A stretch of 64,000 nucleotides of DNA, taken from the NCBI GenBank assembly GCA_023213395.1, contig CM041465.1, positions 184,829,741 to 184,893,740 of the forward strand. The letters are read 5' to 3'. This document shows positions 1 to 11,891 of the stretch, one piece after another. The notes under the pieces were generated by a model. It saw only the letters and a program-made list of their open reading frames with translations. It was not told the DNA's origin and did not search any database. The first letter of the stretch is position 1. Each line of letters opens with the position of its first letter. This DNA comes from Cycas panzhihuaensis (lineage: Eukaryota > Cycadophyta). The position numbers were made by a program, and so were the translations under genes.

Positions 1-800
1 TCTAGAGTTTTGTTAAGGACCTCAGACTGGCCATCAGTCTGTGGATGGTATGTAGAACTCATGTTGAATGGTGTTCCTAATATGCGGAATAGCTCCTACT
101 AGAAGGAGATAGTGAATTTAGGGTTACGATAACATATAATGATGGATGGAAAACTGTGTAAACGAAATATTGTTTGGATGTAGATGTCAACGATACATGG
201 AGCTTTATAGGTTATGTGGACAGGCAAGAAGTAGGCATATTTTGTCAATCAATCCATGACTACTAAAATGGAGTAAGATCCAATAGATGGTGGTAGGCCC
301 GTTATAAATTCCATGGCAATATCTTGCCATTTACCTTGTGGGATGTGCAATAGTTAAAGGAGTCCTAGTTGGGGTTTTGTATAAGCTTTGTTACGTTGGC
401 ATGTGTCGCATTCCGAGACAAAGCTAAGGATGGTTGATTTTATTTCTGGCCAAAAGAAATCAGAACGAATCCTACGGTAAATTTTATCAAAACTAAAATG
501 ACCGCTAAGAGGGGAAGAATAATATTCTGATAAAATCTGTGAGATAAAAGCTGAGTGGGGATATACGAATATGCGATTTTGGTATAAGAGAATATTATTA
601 TGGATGGACTAATCCTTATGAGTGTGGACCTTATTAGCCCAGTGTGCAAAATCAAGTTGGTTTTGGTTAGCCATGGATAAATCCTGTAGCCATATCGGTT
701 GTAGGGAAGAAATGGAATAAATGGTAGGTTCCTCAGTGTGACCAGTGTTATCACCAAGTGTAGGTGAAGGTAGCCTCGAGAGAGCATATGCCACAATGTT
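1..800 (-). pseudogene. Gypsy H integrase (C-terminal part missing at the edge)
   Basis: Integrase would insert the element cDNA into host DNA. The last 50 bases in minus sense read [17 protein letters not shown], the conserved gypsy segment holding the catalytic Glu. Upstream, around 230-430, the minus strand gives a CDTCQRNKA zinc-finger end, then [18 protein letters not shown] with the first catalytic Asp. The RNase H-to-integrase junction (ALSRLPSP) is near 780-794. Stops interrupt the frame, including one right after VVMD. The C-terminal domain and any chromodomain lie beyond base 1. Confidence 0.85.
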
Positions 801-2200
801 ATCTTTCCCCTTTTTATATGTGATTGTAAAATTAAAAACTTAGAGGCAGTCGACCCATTTAGCCTACTCTTCTAAGAGGACTAGTTGATCTAATAAGCGG
901 TGAAGGCTATGATGATCAGTGAGGATAGTGAATTTAGAACCAAGTAGATAATGTCACCACTTGTCAATAGCATGGAGGATGGCCCACATTTCTTTTTGAT
1001 AGGTAGAAAGTTTACACTCATGATCTTTGAGTTTTTGACTTTCGAAGGCGATGGGGTAGAAGTCTTGTATTAAGACTGCACCCAATCCAAACCTGGAGGC
1101 ATCGTATTCTAATTGGAAAGGCCGAGAAAAGTTAGAAAAGGTCAAGACTAGGGTGGTTGTCATGACCTCCTTTAAATGGAGGAAGGCCATACTAGCTAAG
1201 GGGGACCATTGGAAGGAATCCTTCTGAAGTAAGTAGGTTAAGGGGGTGGTAAGTGTGGTATAATTTCAAACGAATCGGCGATAGAATCCGGTAAGTCCTA
1301 AGAAAGCTCACAATTGGGTCAGGGTTTTTGGGGTTGGCCAATTAGTGATGAAAGAGATTTTATCGAGATCCACCCAAAACCCTATAAAGGATATAATATG
1401 ACCAAGGTATTGTAGTTCAGATTTACCAAACTCATATTTGGAGAGTTTAGCATACAATTTATTCTCAGCTAAGATTTGAAGGACTGTTTCTAGATGCGGG
1501 ATGTAGGCAGGCATGTTTGAGCTATAGATAAGAATATCGTCGAAGAAGACAATGACAAATTTTCATAGGTATGGGAAAACGATCTTGTTCATGAGGGCCT
1601 GAAAGGTGGCTAGAGCATTATATAGGCCAAAGGATAAGACTTGGAACTCAAAGTGGCCATGGTGGGTTCAGAAAGCCGTTTTATGTTGATCCTCTGATAA
1701 GATAGGGATTTGGTAATATCCTGACTGTAAATCAAGTTTGGTGAAATTGCAGCACCATAGATTTCATCTAACATGTCATCGATTCGTGGCATGGGAAACT
1801 TATTTTTTATCGTGATTTTATTAAGCACACGATAATCAACGTAAAGTCAGAAAGAGCCATCATTTTTGCGAATTAAAATGATGGATGATACATATAGGCT
1901 TTTACTAGGTTGGATGATACCCATGTCAAACAATTCCTACGTGATTTTTTTGATTTTATTTTTTTGGAAATAGGAGTTCCTATATGGTCTAAGGCTAATC
2001 GTGTCGTGCAAACTTTGTAACTCAATAGCATGGTAAAAACCTCAACCCAAGTATGCTGGTAGGTAACGGCAGTATGATTGGTATCGATCCAATACTTGTT
2101 AGATATTAGGCTGGATGCCTGAGGGGGCCTGGATATGGTTAAGACGAATGATGTATCCTATGTTACCATTGAGTTGGTGGCGCATTCAAGTGGGTGAGAT
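800..2200 (-). pseudogene. Gypsy H reverse transcriptase and RNase H
   Basis: RT copies element RNA to cDNA and RNase H removes the RNA. RT fingers appear near 1770-1900 ([18 protein letters not shown]). The active site FFDD (VIVFFDDILIYSS) is near 1515-1560 and the thumb (YLGHIIS) at 1308-1514. The RNase H segment at 954-1190 has LEYDASRFGLGAVL, with the first catalytic Asp, and TYQKEMWAILHA. Frameshifts separate the blocks. The family identification is secure; function is lost. Confidence 0.88.
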
Positions 2201-2322
2201 TACTTTGTTGGGGGGCCTTGCATCCTATAAAGTTTATGAGAGCGGCCCATATGATCTTTGAACGTAATGAAAGGGGTCATGGGTGAGTTATTTATGTTAT
2301 AAGTTCCTAGAGTCTGGAGCCA

Positions 2323-2811
2323 TTATACGCAAAGAATTACATCTAACCCACTTATGGATAGGGCATAAAAACAAGAGGCAAGGGTATATGAGCCAATGTG
2401 GACTGTGAGGTTTTTTATTATTCCAACACAATGAAGGGTATGATGATCAGGTAAGGAGTAAGTGAATCCTGTTTTAGGTTCTATGTAAAGATTCAGCTGA
2501 TGAACAATGGAGATATCGATGAAATTTAGCGACGTGTCATCATCAATCAAAATGGTAATTGGGGTTTTCCTAAGTATTCCTTTAACTTGAAGTGGTTCAG
2601 GACATGCAATGGAAGTAACCATTGATAAGGAAACTTTAGGGTCAGGGTTTGGGGGTAACTCATCAATAGGGTGGTCTTGGGGTTCATCATCATATTCATG
2701 CTTAGTCTTAGGGTCATCATCCAAGGATAAGTCTGGGACAATTGTAAAGACCATCTTCCTAACTTTATAGATTCTATTGTGACTAGTGGTCCATTTTTCA
2801 GAACATTGCAT
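2323..2811 (-). pseudogene. Gypsy H gag zinc knuckle and aspartic protease
   Basis: The frame starts in a damaged CCHC knuckle (CMQCSEKWTTSHNR, last Cys replaced by Arg), passes an acidic linker, and then shows a retropepsin-like domain with ILIDDDTSLNFID where family members have D-[S/T]-G followed by HNFID. The Gly of the catalytic triad is replaced by Asp, so the protease should be inactive. The LDVILCV end matches the usual YDVILG-type flap and end of the domain. This is the best preserved stretch of the element. Confidence 0.75.
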
Positions 2812-3798
2812 ACATAGACTGACTTCCTGACAATGTTGTGACTTTGCTGGAGTGATGTGTATGGACTTTGAAGATGGTTCCTTAGTGTGTTGCTCGAGAG
2901 GTATAGCTAGGGTGTCCTCTGGTCATGGGCATGATCGTTAGTAGTTAGTTGGACGTGGTCTTTGGGATTAGGCTATATCATCTTATCGAGATCGTAAAAG
3001 CCAAGTGGAGTCTCATCTGAATGGAGGAGGTCTTTCTGTGGTAAATTTTGCTTCTACTTCTTTAGCTATATTAATTGCATCCTTTAGAGTAGATAAGGAG
3101 ACTTTCTTCAGGCACATTTGGATACATTCTTTAATCTCGAAAACATACGTATCTATCTCTGTTTGTTTATCAAGTTGTTGATCAACCCGATTACGTAAAG
3201 ATTGGAACTCATCAGTGTAAACTTTGATAGAGGATACTTATTTCAAATGTGTTAGTTGTATGAAAAAGGATTGGTTCCAAGTGTCTTCATACTACTCGAA
3301 AAAATAGGTAGAGAAGTGTGCCCAAGACTGGCTAGAGGGATACTCCCACTTCCACCATCAAAACTAATGATATGCCTTCCCATCTAAGTGGATAGAAGCA
3401 AATGTAAGTTGCTCATTTACTGACACTGGATTGAGCATAAAGTATGACTTTAGTTTGCTAATCCAACTTCGTGCACTAACCCTATTAAGACCTAGATCAA
3501 ATGTGGGTATGTTGATCTTATGATGGAATGGTTGTTACTGATGTAGAGGCAGAGGTATGATTTGTTGCTGTGTGGGGCCAACCGGTGGTGGAGGAGAGAA
3601 GTTGTTCAACCTCTTAATTACATGTTGGACATCATCATGGGATGCTAGGTTTTACAATCTTGAGCTAAATTCTGCCCGCATGGTAGCTACTTCATTTTTA
3701 ACCTCCTCGCATATGTGGTCGAAATTCTCTATTTTATCCTGAATACTATTGACATGGGTCTATAGTGCCAAGATTTTGTCACTATTACTTTGAGGAGG
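2812..3798 (-). pseudogene. Gypsy H gag (capsid) remnant
   Basis: A minus-strand ATG at 3798 opens MPPQSNSDKILAL followed by a stop, then a heptad-like stretch (MRAEFSSRL). This is the usual N-terminus of plant gypsy gag. The region up to the zinc knuckle at 2811 is the capsid part, with many stops and frameshifts; I place it mainly by position and weak similarity. Confidence 0.6.
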
Positions 3799-5063
3799 CA
3801 TGGAGAAAGGGCATAAAGAGGCAGGAATAAGTAAAAAGAATGGGAATGAACAAAGTGAAAAAGATCAAGAAAGAACAGGACGTAAGAAAAAGGGAGTTGT
3901 TAAGGGAAAGAGAAGGGGGCAAATAGGGAGATTGTGGGGTGTCTATAGCCTGTTGACTCCAAAGAAAGTTACATAAACAAGATATCAGGTTCTCTCAAAC
4001 ACATGCAAAAATCTTGTTCAAATGGGGTATATGAAGTGTAGGGGGGGATGGGGGTGGTGGGACCCACCGGTGACTAGGTACTAAAAGTCGTGAAAATTTC
4101 TAGTATATACCAACCTAGTGTAAACTGACCAATACAATGTGCTAATCAAAATAAGGTATATACTTGTAAGTTTTTTTTTTTTTTTAAGCTTTTCTTCCTT
4201 TTGTTTTCCTTTTCTTTTCTTTTCTTCCTTTTTTTTTTTTCTCCTTCCTGTAGTAGGTTTGACTACACTAATAGGTTCTAAGTTTAGGTAGTAGGATGAA
4301 TCTTTTTTTTTTTTCAAAATGTCAGGTGATTTACAGTTTGAACCTGGAATATGTATACTAAAGTATCCTACCAACCACTAGACAATGTGTGCTTGGTCTT
4401 ATAAGCCTGCCAATAAATTGTAGAAGTTCAGGGTAGGTAGCTTCATGGCGCTAACTGCTAACCACTGCACTACAAGACTTCAGTAGTCAATAGTTGCCTA
4501 TGCTAAGGAAGGATTGAGACCTGAATGGGTCCTCCTATATACCTAAAGGTACATGGAGGCACATTTCCATAGCCAAGTTCTATCTAGGGATTGGCTCAAG
4601 AGTGTTACTCAAATCCTTCACGCAATGGGCAGGAGGGCCACTATGCGCTTAACCAGAATGGCAGATCCCTGTGATGTTTAAAAACTCTTGATAGATGGTC
4701 TCTATATAACTACTTGGGTAGCCACCGAGCAATGTTATCTACCTGGGAAAGGAGGTGGGAGGGAGAAAGGGTAGTCGCCCAGCGGTGTTATCTACCCTTT
4801 AGATATAACTCAATGCAAAAATTGAAATATAAAAATGAAATTAAAACCACATGAAAGACAAAGAATAAAGTACTAATGTTACCTATGAAAAGAATTTCCC
4901 TTTTCTCCCAACTCTTGGACTATCCCGGTACCATTCATCAATATCCATAGAGAGAGTACTAAGTGAAGGTCTTTTCCCAATCTCTACTAGACAAAGTACT
5001 CGATCTGACAGGGAAAAAAAAAAAAATCTAATCTTTCGAACAACTTCCCATGATTGCGACGCA
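3799..5063 (-). other. Gypsy H 5' leader, non-coding
   Basis: This lies between gag start and primer-binding site. It holds long T tracts (4171-4185, 4230-4239, 4303-4314) that are A tracts on the element strand, a tRNA-like SINE (separate entry), and a short local duplication around GTTATCTACC (4733-4742 and 4788-4797). I see no gene in it. Confidence 0.6.
4303..4392 (-). repeat. tRNA-derived SINE-like insertion
   Basis: On the minus strand the segment begins GCACACATTGTCTAGTGG, resembling a pol III A box (4384-4371). About 30 bases on it has GGTTCAAACTG (4344-4334), a good B box, and it runs into an A-rich tail (T tract 4314-4303 on the plus strand). A and B boxes with that spacing plus a poly-A tail are the signature of a tRNA-derived SINE. 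No target duplication was verified. Confidence 0.45.
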
Positions 5064-5075
5064 ACTCTGATACCA
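5064..5075 (-). promoter_or_regulatory. Gypsy H primer-binding site (tRNA-iMet type)
   Basis: Minus strand TGGTATCAGAGT lies 2 bases inside the LTR end. It matches the complement of the plant initiator-Met tRNA 3' end (TGGTATCAGAGC) at 11 of 12 bases. It fixes the transcription direction as minus. Confidence 0.85.
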
Positions 5076-5077
5076 CT

Positions 5078-5448
5078 TGAGACATTTCTTCTCACCAGCA
5101 CTCTTGAGATAGCAGAGAATCAACAATCGCAACAGCATTTTCTTATCTAATAGAGCGAACAAATTAACCAAAAGTTTCACAAGAACACCAGAGCGCTAAA
5201 TGATCACCAAAGATAGAAAGTACCGCAGCATAATCTTTATAAAATGTTCTATCTAGATAACCATCATTTATAATTTATGACCCTTATATAGACAAAAGAG
5301 GGTCTTATACATGTAATTTTATTAGCAGCCTAAGCGATCTTACATTCTATTAGACGGCAGCAACCATGCATACCATTGGCCCGCTAGAGGGCATATGCAC
5401 AAAGTTCTATAGTGGTTTACATAACTTAGCCAGATAAGTTATATAACA
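5078..5448 (-). repeat. Gypsy H 5' LTR
   Basis: On the minus strand the LTR starts TGTTATATAACTTATC and ends TCTCA, giving TG...CA termini and 371 bp. The primer-binding site follows after two bases. The right edge is also where the host copia RNase H coding sequence resumes (5449). The partner LTR is outside the window. Confidence 0.75.
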
Positions 5449-5765
5449 AATAATGTTGATAATCAATGTGCTATATCTATTGCTACTATTCCTATTGCTC
5501 ACTCTAGAACTAAACACAGAGAATTGCATCAACAATTTATTTGTAATCTAGTTCATGATAACATTATTAACTTATTTTATTATCCTACAGATATGCAGAT
5601 TGTAGACATTCTTATAAAACCATTATCAGAAGTGAAATTTAACAAACTACAAGAATGATTGAAGATTGAAGAAGTCTTCACCAAAGAGGGATCATCATAC
5701 TAAATTCTTCTTCTATCTTCTATCTTCTATCTTCTATTGTACAAAAGATAACATTGGAGGGGGAT
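5449..5765 (+). pseudogene. Copia I RNase H C-terminal end and polypurine tract
   Basis: Translation gives VDNQCAISIA (DNQSAI-like) and RTKHRELHQQFICNLV, then YPTDMQIVDILIKPL, the copia RNase H end (ADIFTKPL-like) with the last catalytic Asp as VDI. A stop follows near 5656. The purine tract ending in GGAGGGGGA abuts the 3' LTR at 5766. Everything to the left was displaced by gypsy H. Confidence 0.85.
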
Positions 5766-6210
5766 GTTAGAATAAAGTTATTGTAATGTTACTTTTGTAA
5801 ACTTTCTTTATTAACCTTAATATATTAACACCAAATTATGTAAAGTTTATTGAAATAACAAACTACTCACTTCAACGATTTTTTCTGTCTCCTTAAAAGT
5901 CTTCTCTTAAATTCTTAGAGGTTAGTCTATCTACCTATTTGTTGGGTTGTTGTCCATAGGTAGTTAGGTATAATATCTTAGTCAGATGAACATGGTACAT
6001 ATAAATGAAGAGGAGGCTGACCAGGTTTTCCTTCCTTGAAGGAAATGCTAAACCTTAAACCAGATTCAAGAGAGAGGATGATATCCTCATCTAAACCTGT
6101 AATGTATATTTATTTTATTAATATATATTTATATTTTTGAGGTGGTTTTTTATCTCTTAATGGGGTTTTCCGCCTATCTACATCTGGTGTTATTTATTAT
6201 TTGATATTCA
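5766..6210 (+). repeat. Copia I 3' LTR
   Basis: The LTR starts TGTTAGAATAAAGTT right after the polypurine tract. The end is placed after CATCTGGTGT...GATATTCA, a typical copia LTR 3' end, about 445 bp in total. No second copy is in the window, so the right end is an estimate. Confidence 0.6.
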
Positions 6211-6367
6211 GTGCTTTTCAAATTTAAATTATTCAGTTGTTAATTTATTTCCAATCTTATTAACTTATGCTAATGTTATTAACCCTCTCTCCAATAAATA
6301 TATTTTAAAAGAATTATTGAATTAATGTAAAATAAATTGGATACATATATAATTTATAACTTGCTAC
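6211..6367. other. AT-rich gap with no recognised feature
   Basis: This short AT-rich stretch lies between the copia I LTR and the first recognisable codons of copia B. I see no coding or repeat signal. Confidence 0.5.
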
Positions 6368-6943
6368 TCATCTCAGTCTAATAAGGTTACAGAGAGGAAA
6401 AATAGAACCATAGTGGAAATGACACGTAATATGGTCTATGGGAAACACGTTTTAAAAACCTACTAAGCAAAAGCAGTAAACACAACATGCTATTTAATAA
6501 ACTGAAGTCCAATGAAGGCATTAGAATGGGTCACTCTAGAGGAAGCATGGATTAATAGGAAACCTGATGTTAGTAATTTAAAGGTGTTTGGGTGTTAGGC
6601 CTTTGTCTACATACTTGACAAAAATAGATCAAAACTTGATTCCAAGAGCATCAAATGTATCATGATAGGATACAATAAGAACTCAAAGGCTTATAAATGC
6701 ATAGATCTAAAAATTAATAAGATCTATATAAGAAGAGATATTATATTTAATGAAGAAGATACCATAGAAAGTAAACCCCAAGTCCAAATAATTAACAAAG
6801 CACCAAAGATAATGCCTTAAGAGATTCCCATGGAAGAAACATTTGAGCTAATCTTAGAAGAAATATTGGAAGTAGCAAAACCATCACCTATATCTCATGG
6901 AGTCTCACTATGTGAAGGAGAGGAACAATCATCTGAAGGTTTA
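6368..6943 (+). pseudogene. Copia B integrase fragment (left part of a split relic)
   Basis: The frame reads TERKNRTIVEM (catalytic Glu region of copia integrase), then CYLIN, LKVFGC and IMIGYNKNSKAYKC, ending in an acidic linker (FNEEDTIE). These are the end of integrase and the start of the integrase-RT linker. The sequence stops at 6943, where copia A is inserted, and resumes at 12083. Stops replace several residues. Confidence 0.85.
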
Positions 6944-7134
6944 TGCTAGGGTATAATGTTTTATCTTATGATCTAAGTATTCACTAATGTATTGTAATTA
7001 AATGATGGACATGTGTCATCTATAGATTAGTTAGTTATAAGGTGGTTGTTACCCCTATTGTCTATATATACACATTGTGATTCAATAATAATTGACTTAC
7101 ATTCCTATCAAATCTCTTATGTTACCATTTAACA
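6944..7134 (+). repeat. Copia A 5' LTR
   Basis: It begins TGCTAGGGTATAATG and ends ATTTAACA. It contains a GACATGTGTCATC block and a TATATATACAC stretch that may be the TATA region. The first dinucleotide pair matches the 3' copy except for TGC versus TGT. Confidence 0.93.
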
Positions 7135-7146
7135 TGATATCAGAGT
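7135..7146 (+). promoter_or_regulatory. Copia A primer-binding site
   Basis: TGATATCAGAGT directly follows the LTR; it matches the initiator-Met complement TGGTATCAGAGC at 10 of 12 bases. Confidence 0.8.
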
Positions 7147-7846
7147 AGGCCATCATGGTGTAATAAGAAGATGAAGATATAGAAAAGAGGAAGACTCAAG
7201 CAAGTGAATGTCAAACTGAAGGAAATCTTCAAGAAGTGGGTCAAATACAAGGATAGGTTTAGACAAAGACCTTAAGACAAGGGAAACTCAACAAAGAGTA
7301 TGTCCGTCGCTCAGGCCCAAGTATGGATCCGCATAACCGCATGCGGATAGAAAATTTCAAGTTCTCAGATCAAGACCAAACTTGGCCAGATTCTAGATCT
7401 GGACATTTTGAGCATATTTTCCTTCTGGAGTGAGTTCATCTAAAGACATTTTTAGCCACTTTTCACCAATTTTTAAGTCTGCACGGGTTCACTCTTTCTT
7501 AGTTATTTTTCTTTTATTTTTTCATAGTTTCTGCTCAAATTTTCTTTGAAGATCTATTGTCCCTTCATTCTGTCTCTCTTTGGAGTGGTTCCGTCTAGAT
7601 TCGTGGGATTTTTTGTCCTTTTTTTAGTGTTTTTTCTCCTAAACCTAGCCGCCAACCATACATTTTAAGATATTTTTCCTCTTCGATCTGGAGTCATATA
7701 AAAAACCAACCATAAATTTAGACTCGCATTTGCCTTAGCTCTCTTTTGAGGTAGATTTTATACTTATATGTACACTTCTCATACTATATAGAAATCTGTA
7801 TAAAAGTATAATTTAGAGTTTTAGAAATTCATTCATGAGTTGCATA
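7147..7846 (+). other. Copia A leader
   Basis: This is 700 bases between the primer-binding site and the gag ATG. I see no coding signal or repeated structure. Confidence 0.6.
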
Positions 7847-8830
7847 ATGGCATCTTCAGTGCTTGCATTGTCTGATAATGACAAACTCACTAATAGCAAC
7901 TATCATATCTGGAAAATTAAAATAGAAACTCTACTTAGATCCAAAAATGCATGGAAAATTACCACTAAGAATGAAACAAAGACAAAAGATGCAGGGACTA
8001 CTCGGGCAAATTAGAAAGAAAGAGATAGTACTGGGGCTATTATTTTAAAATTATCAATTTCTGACTCACTCCTTATTTATATTGAAAATTTGTATTCCAC
8101 TACTAGCTTTTGGCAATACTTGGAGAATATGTACAGTCAAAAGAATAGAGACAAAACAATAGCCCTAAAGGGTGAATTGTTCAATCTCCAAATGAAGGAG
8201 ACTGAGACTATCACTGAGTTTCTACATAAAATAATCTCTCTAAGAAACAGTCTTACCAGTGTTGGTGACCCTCTTACTGAACATGAATTGGTAGAACTCA
8301 TGCTCAGCAAGTTACCCAGGTTGTTTGATGTTATAATCAATGCCATTGCCAATGTCAATCAAATGGTAACTATGTCTTTAGATACTCTAATATGACTGCT
8401 CTTGCAACAAGAACAAAGAAATAAAAGATATGAAGATGTAGCAGAACTCGATGATGCCTTCGCATCTAGATTAAACCTGGGTTCCAGAGGTCGAAGTAGG
8501 GGAAGAGGAAGAACTCCTAAGAGCTATGGAACATCGTGAGGATGATGGTAAGGCTCAAGGGGAAGAGATCGAAGCATCATTCCTAGGATATACTATAATT
8601 GTGGAAAGACAGGTCATTTTGCCAGCTCTTGCAAAGCTTTTGATAAATGTTATCATTGTGGCCAATCTGGGCACTATCCATTTCAATGTAAGAAAGCAGA
8701 TACTCAGAGAGGGAAGAAACCAATGGGAAAATGTAGCAAAGAACAGACTGACAATGATGACCAAGATGAAGAAGAAGCAATATCTTTTGTTGATCCTTTA
8801 ACAACAAATCTTCAAGATAAAGATGTCTAG
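7847..8830 (+). pseudogene. Copia A gag
   Basis: The ATG at 7847 starts MASSVLALSDNDKLTNSNYH, with YHIWKIKIETLL typical of copia gag. The UBN2-type capsid block (LKGELFNLQMKETETITEFL, ELVELMLSKLP) follows at 8090-8395. Then come an R/G-rich stretch and two zinc knuckles near 8590-8690: YYNCGKTGHFASSC, whose first Cys has become Tyr, and an intact CYHCGQSGHYPFQC. A stop near 8011 and others downstream break it. The open frame at 8526-8801 is a different, meaningless phase. Confidence 0.88.
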
Positions 8831-11800
8831 TACATTGATTCTAGAGCTTCACGTCACATGACCAATCGATAGGAATGGTTCGAAGATTTACAACTTTATA
8901 CTATAAACAAATCAGTGGAGCTTGGAGACAAATACTCTCTCAAAATCAAAGGAGTTGGGACAATTGCAGTCAAGATTAAAGACAAGGTTGAAAAAATAGG
9001 TGATATCCTTCTTGTACTAGATCTAAAAATGAATCTTCTCTCTATCTCTCAACTGAAGAAAAAAGGATTGTGTACTCTTTTTGATGAAAAGGGTTTTATT
9101 ATGTTTATGACATGAAAAATAATGGAAATGTAATTGCAAAAGGGGTTGAATGCAATGACCTGTATAGGCTACTATCACACCCTATTCTACATTATGTAAA
9201 AGCATGTACTACTATTAGCAATAATGATAAAATATGGCATTTCAAGTATGGTCATCTTCCCATAGAAAAACTAAAAAGTATGGAAAAGAAAAGTCTGGTG
9301 ATTAGATTACCTCATATTACATCAAATAAATTTGTATGTAAAAGTTGTCAGTTTGACAAATAGCATAGACTACCCTTTCAAGAAGGTAAGTGGTGAGTTA
9401 AAGAAAAATTGGAGTTAATACACATTGATATCTATGGACCCATCACTCCACACTCAATTAATGGAAGAAGATACTTCATCACCTTTATAGACGACTTTAC
9501 CAGGAAAATCTAGATTTATTTTTTAGATATAAAATATGAAGCTCTTGATGCATTTAAAGAATTCAAAGCAAAAACAGAACTAGAAAGCAATGCCAAAATT
9601 AAGTGCATAAGATTAGGTAGAGGAGGTGAATACATCTCCAAATAATTTCTAGAATATTACAAAAATAGAGGAATGCATAGACAATTCACAACTCCATATA
9701 CGCCTCAGTCCAATGGAGTTGCTGAAAGAAAAAATAGGGTCATCATGGAAATGGCATGGAGTATGATTCATGCACAAAATGTCTCTAAGGCTTATTGGGC
9801 CAAAGTTATTAGCATGACATGTTATCTTTTGAACAAGAGTCCAGCTAAAGCAGTAAATCAATCTACCCCAGAAGAAACATGGATAGGAATACATAAGCCA
9901 CTTAAAAGTGTTTGGCAGCCAAGCATTTGTTCATATCCCAGACAAAAAATGATGAAATTGGATTTGAAAAGTATTGAATGCATCATGGTGGGATACAGTA
10001 AAAATTTAAAAGCTTATAAGTGCACTGATCCTAAAACCAACAAAATCTATGTAAGTCAAGATGTTGTCTTCAATGAGGAGGACAAAGAAGAAAATACTAG
10101 TGGTACTCAAATGCTTGAATTGACACCTCAAATTCTTCAATATAATCATTATAGAAGAAGAGGAACCCAGTGTTATCACTGAAGAAACTTCTGAAGAGAC
10201 CATACAAGACTCAAGTACTGATTCCACTCTTGAAATTGCAGAGAGTACCACAGAAATTAAAGGCAAAAATTTAAAAAAATTACCAAAATGGTATCTCAAG
10301 ACTTTAGAAGAAAACAAAGGAGAAATCCTGCCTCACAGAACAAGGAGCCAAAGACCAAAGGCCCTAATCAGCAATGTTGAACCACAATCTTTCATAGAAG
10401 CCAAAAAATATATCAAACGGAGGAAAGCCATGGATGCCAAATTAGACTCTATCATCAAAAATCAAACTTGGGAGCTAGTTGAGATGCCTTCTAATAAGTC
10501 AGTTGTGGGTTGCAAGTGGGTCTATAAAATTAAAAGAAGACCAGATGGAAAATTAGAAAAACACAAAGCCAAGCTAGTTGTAAAAGGGTCCACACAGACA
10601 ACAAGTATAGACTATGAAGAAATGTTTTGTCCAGTGGCTAAGATGAATATTGTTAGAAGAATCATAGCTTTATCAACTAGATGTAAAGAGTGCCCTTTTG
10701 AATGGAGAAATTGAAGAAGAAGTTTATATGTCCCAGCCTAAAGGTTATATTAAAATCAGACAAGAACATCTAGTTTGTAAATTAAAAAAGGCACTGTACA
10801 GGCTAAAACAAGTCCCACATGCCTAGTATGCTAAATTAGATAGCTATCTCTATAAAAGTGGCTTCCAAAGAAGTAGTTCTGACTTAAGTCTATACAAGAA
10901 AAATAAAAACAGAGCAATAACTATAATAGTAGTTTATGTTGACGACATATTTATCATAGGTGATGATGAAGATTCAATAGTAGACATAAAGAAACAACTG
11001 GGAAGCAAATTCAAAATGACCAATCTGGGAATCCTAAGCTTCTACTTAGGAATTCAAATTCAAGAACAAGACAATTCAGTTACTTTGTGTTAAAGCAAGT
11101 ACATCAAGGATCTACTAATGAAGTTTAAAATGGAAGACTGCAACCCTTGCTCCACTCCTATAGAGGTAAATTGTAATCTAACTCTAAATGAAGAGGATCA
11201 CTACTTTGATATAACCTTATACAGGCAACTAGTTGGAAGTCTTATCTATCTCATAGCAACGAGATCTAATATTTTATATGTTGTGAGTCTAATATCAAGA
11301 TACATGCATAAGCCAAAGATAAGACATTGGAATACCACCAAAAGGATACTAAGATATCTTAGAGGGACAATTAAATTAAAGGTGGACTTTCCTAAGGAAA
11401 CATCACCTCAATTAACAGGTTACTGTCACTCAGATTGGGTAGGTGACAAATAACAAAGAAAATCCACCAGCGAATTTTGTTTCTTTTTAGGCTCTTCACC
11501 AATCTCCTGGAGTTGTAAAAAGCAAGCCACTGTAGCATTATCCTCAACAGAGGCAAAATATAAATTAGCAGTAAGTGCAACCACTAAAGCAGTTTGGCTC
11601 AAACAATTACTAAAAGATCTTGATGTACCTCAAAAAATAACAACTACACTCTACTGTAATAATCACAGTACAATCAAGTTGAACAGAAATCTAGTATTCC
11701 ATGCCATAACCAAACATATTGAAGTTCAACACCACTTTATAAGGGAAAAAGTACAATATAAAGAAATAGATCTAGTCTATTGTTCAACTCATGACTAGAT

Positions 11801-11876
11801 TGTAAATATTCTGACTAAACAGTTGGGTAAAGAAAATTTTCAAACATTGAGAGACAAAATAGGATTAATTAGATAA
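8831..11876 (+). pseudogene. Copia A pol (PR-INT-RT-RNH)
   Basis: Protease: YIDSRASRHMTN near 8835, with the catalytic D-S-G changed to D-S-R. Integrase: the zinc-binding H and C pairs at about 9236-9350, first Asp in LIHIDIYGP near 9420, Glu in VAERKNR near 9720; the second Asp position reads RLGRGGEY, so that Asp is lost. RT: WVYKIKRRPDGKLEKHKAK near 10520, active site VVYVDDIFI near 10935 intact. RNase H: YCHSDWVGDK at 11420 and STEAKY near 11550, ending NILTKQLG and a stop at 11874-11876. Several frameshifts and stops are present. Confidence 0.92.
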
Positions 11877-11882
11877 AACATT

Positions 11883-11891
11883 AAGAGAGGG
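11883..11891 (+). promoter_or_regulatory. Copia A polypurine tract
   Basis: AAGAGAGGG lies immediately before the 3' LTR. It would prime plus-strand cDNA synthesis. Confidence 0.8.

Larger units (their letters stand above)
1..5448 (-). mobile_element. Ty3/gypsy element H, minus strand, cut by left window edge
   Basis: Reading right to left there is an LTR (5448-5078), an initiator-Met-type primer-binding site, a 1.3-kb leader, gag, protease, RT, RNase H and then integrase running off the window at base 1. The order PR-RT-RNH-INT is that of Ty3/gypsy. Every domain is interrupted by stops, so the copy is dead. The 3' LTR lies outside the window, so the target duplication cannot be checked; the 5 bases right of the LTR are AATAA. 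The element sits inside the RNase H end of a copia relic, so it is younger than that relic. Confidence 0.9.

Noticed and set aside
440-796. 118-codon minus-strand frame at the left edge
   Set aside because: It overlaps the integrase start and the ALSRLPSP junction in a different phase and is hydrophobic by chance.
8526-8801. 91-codon open frame in copia A
   Set aside because: Wrong phase over the gag zinc knuckles; the real codons are in another frame.
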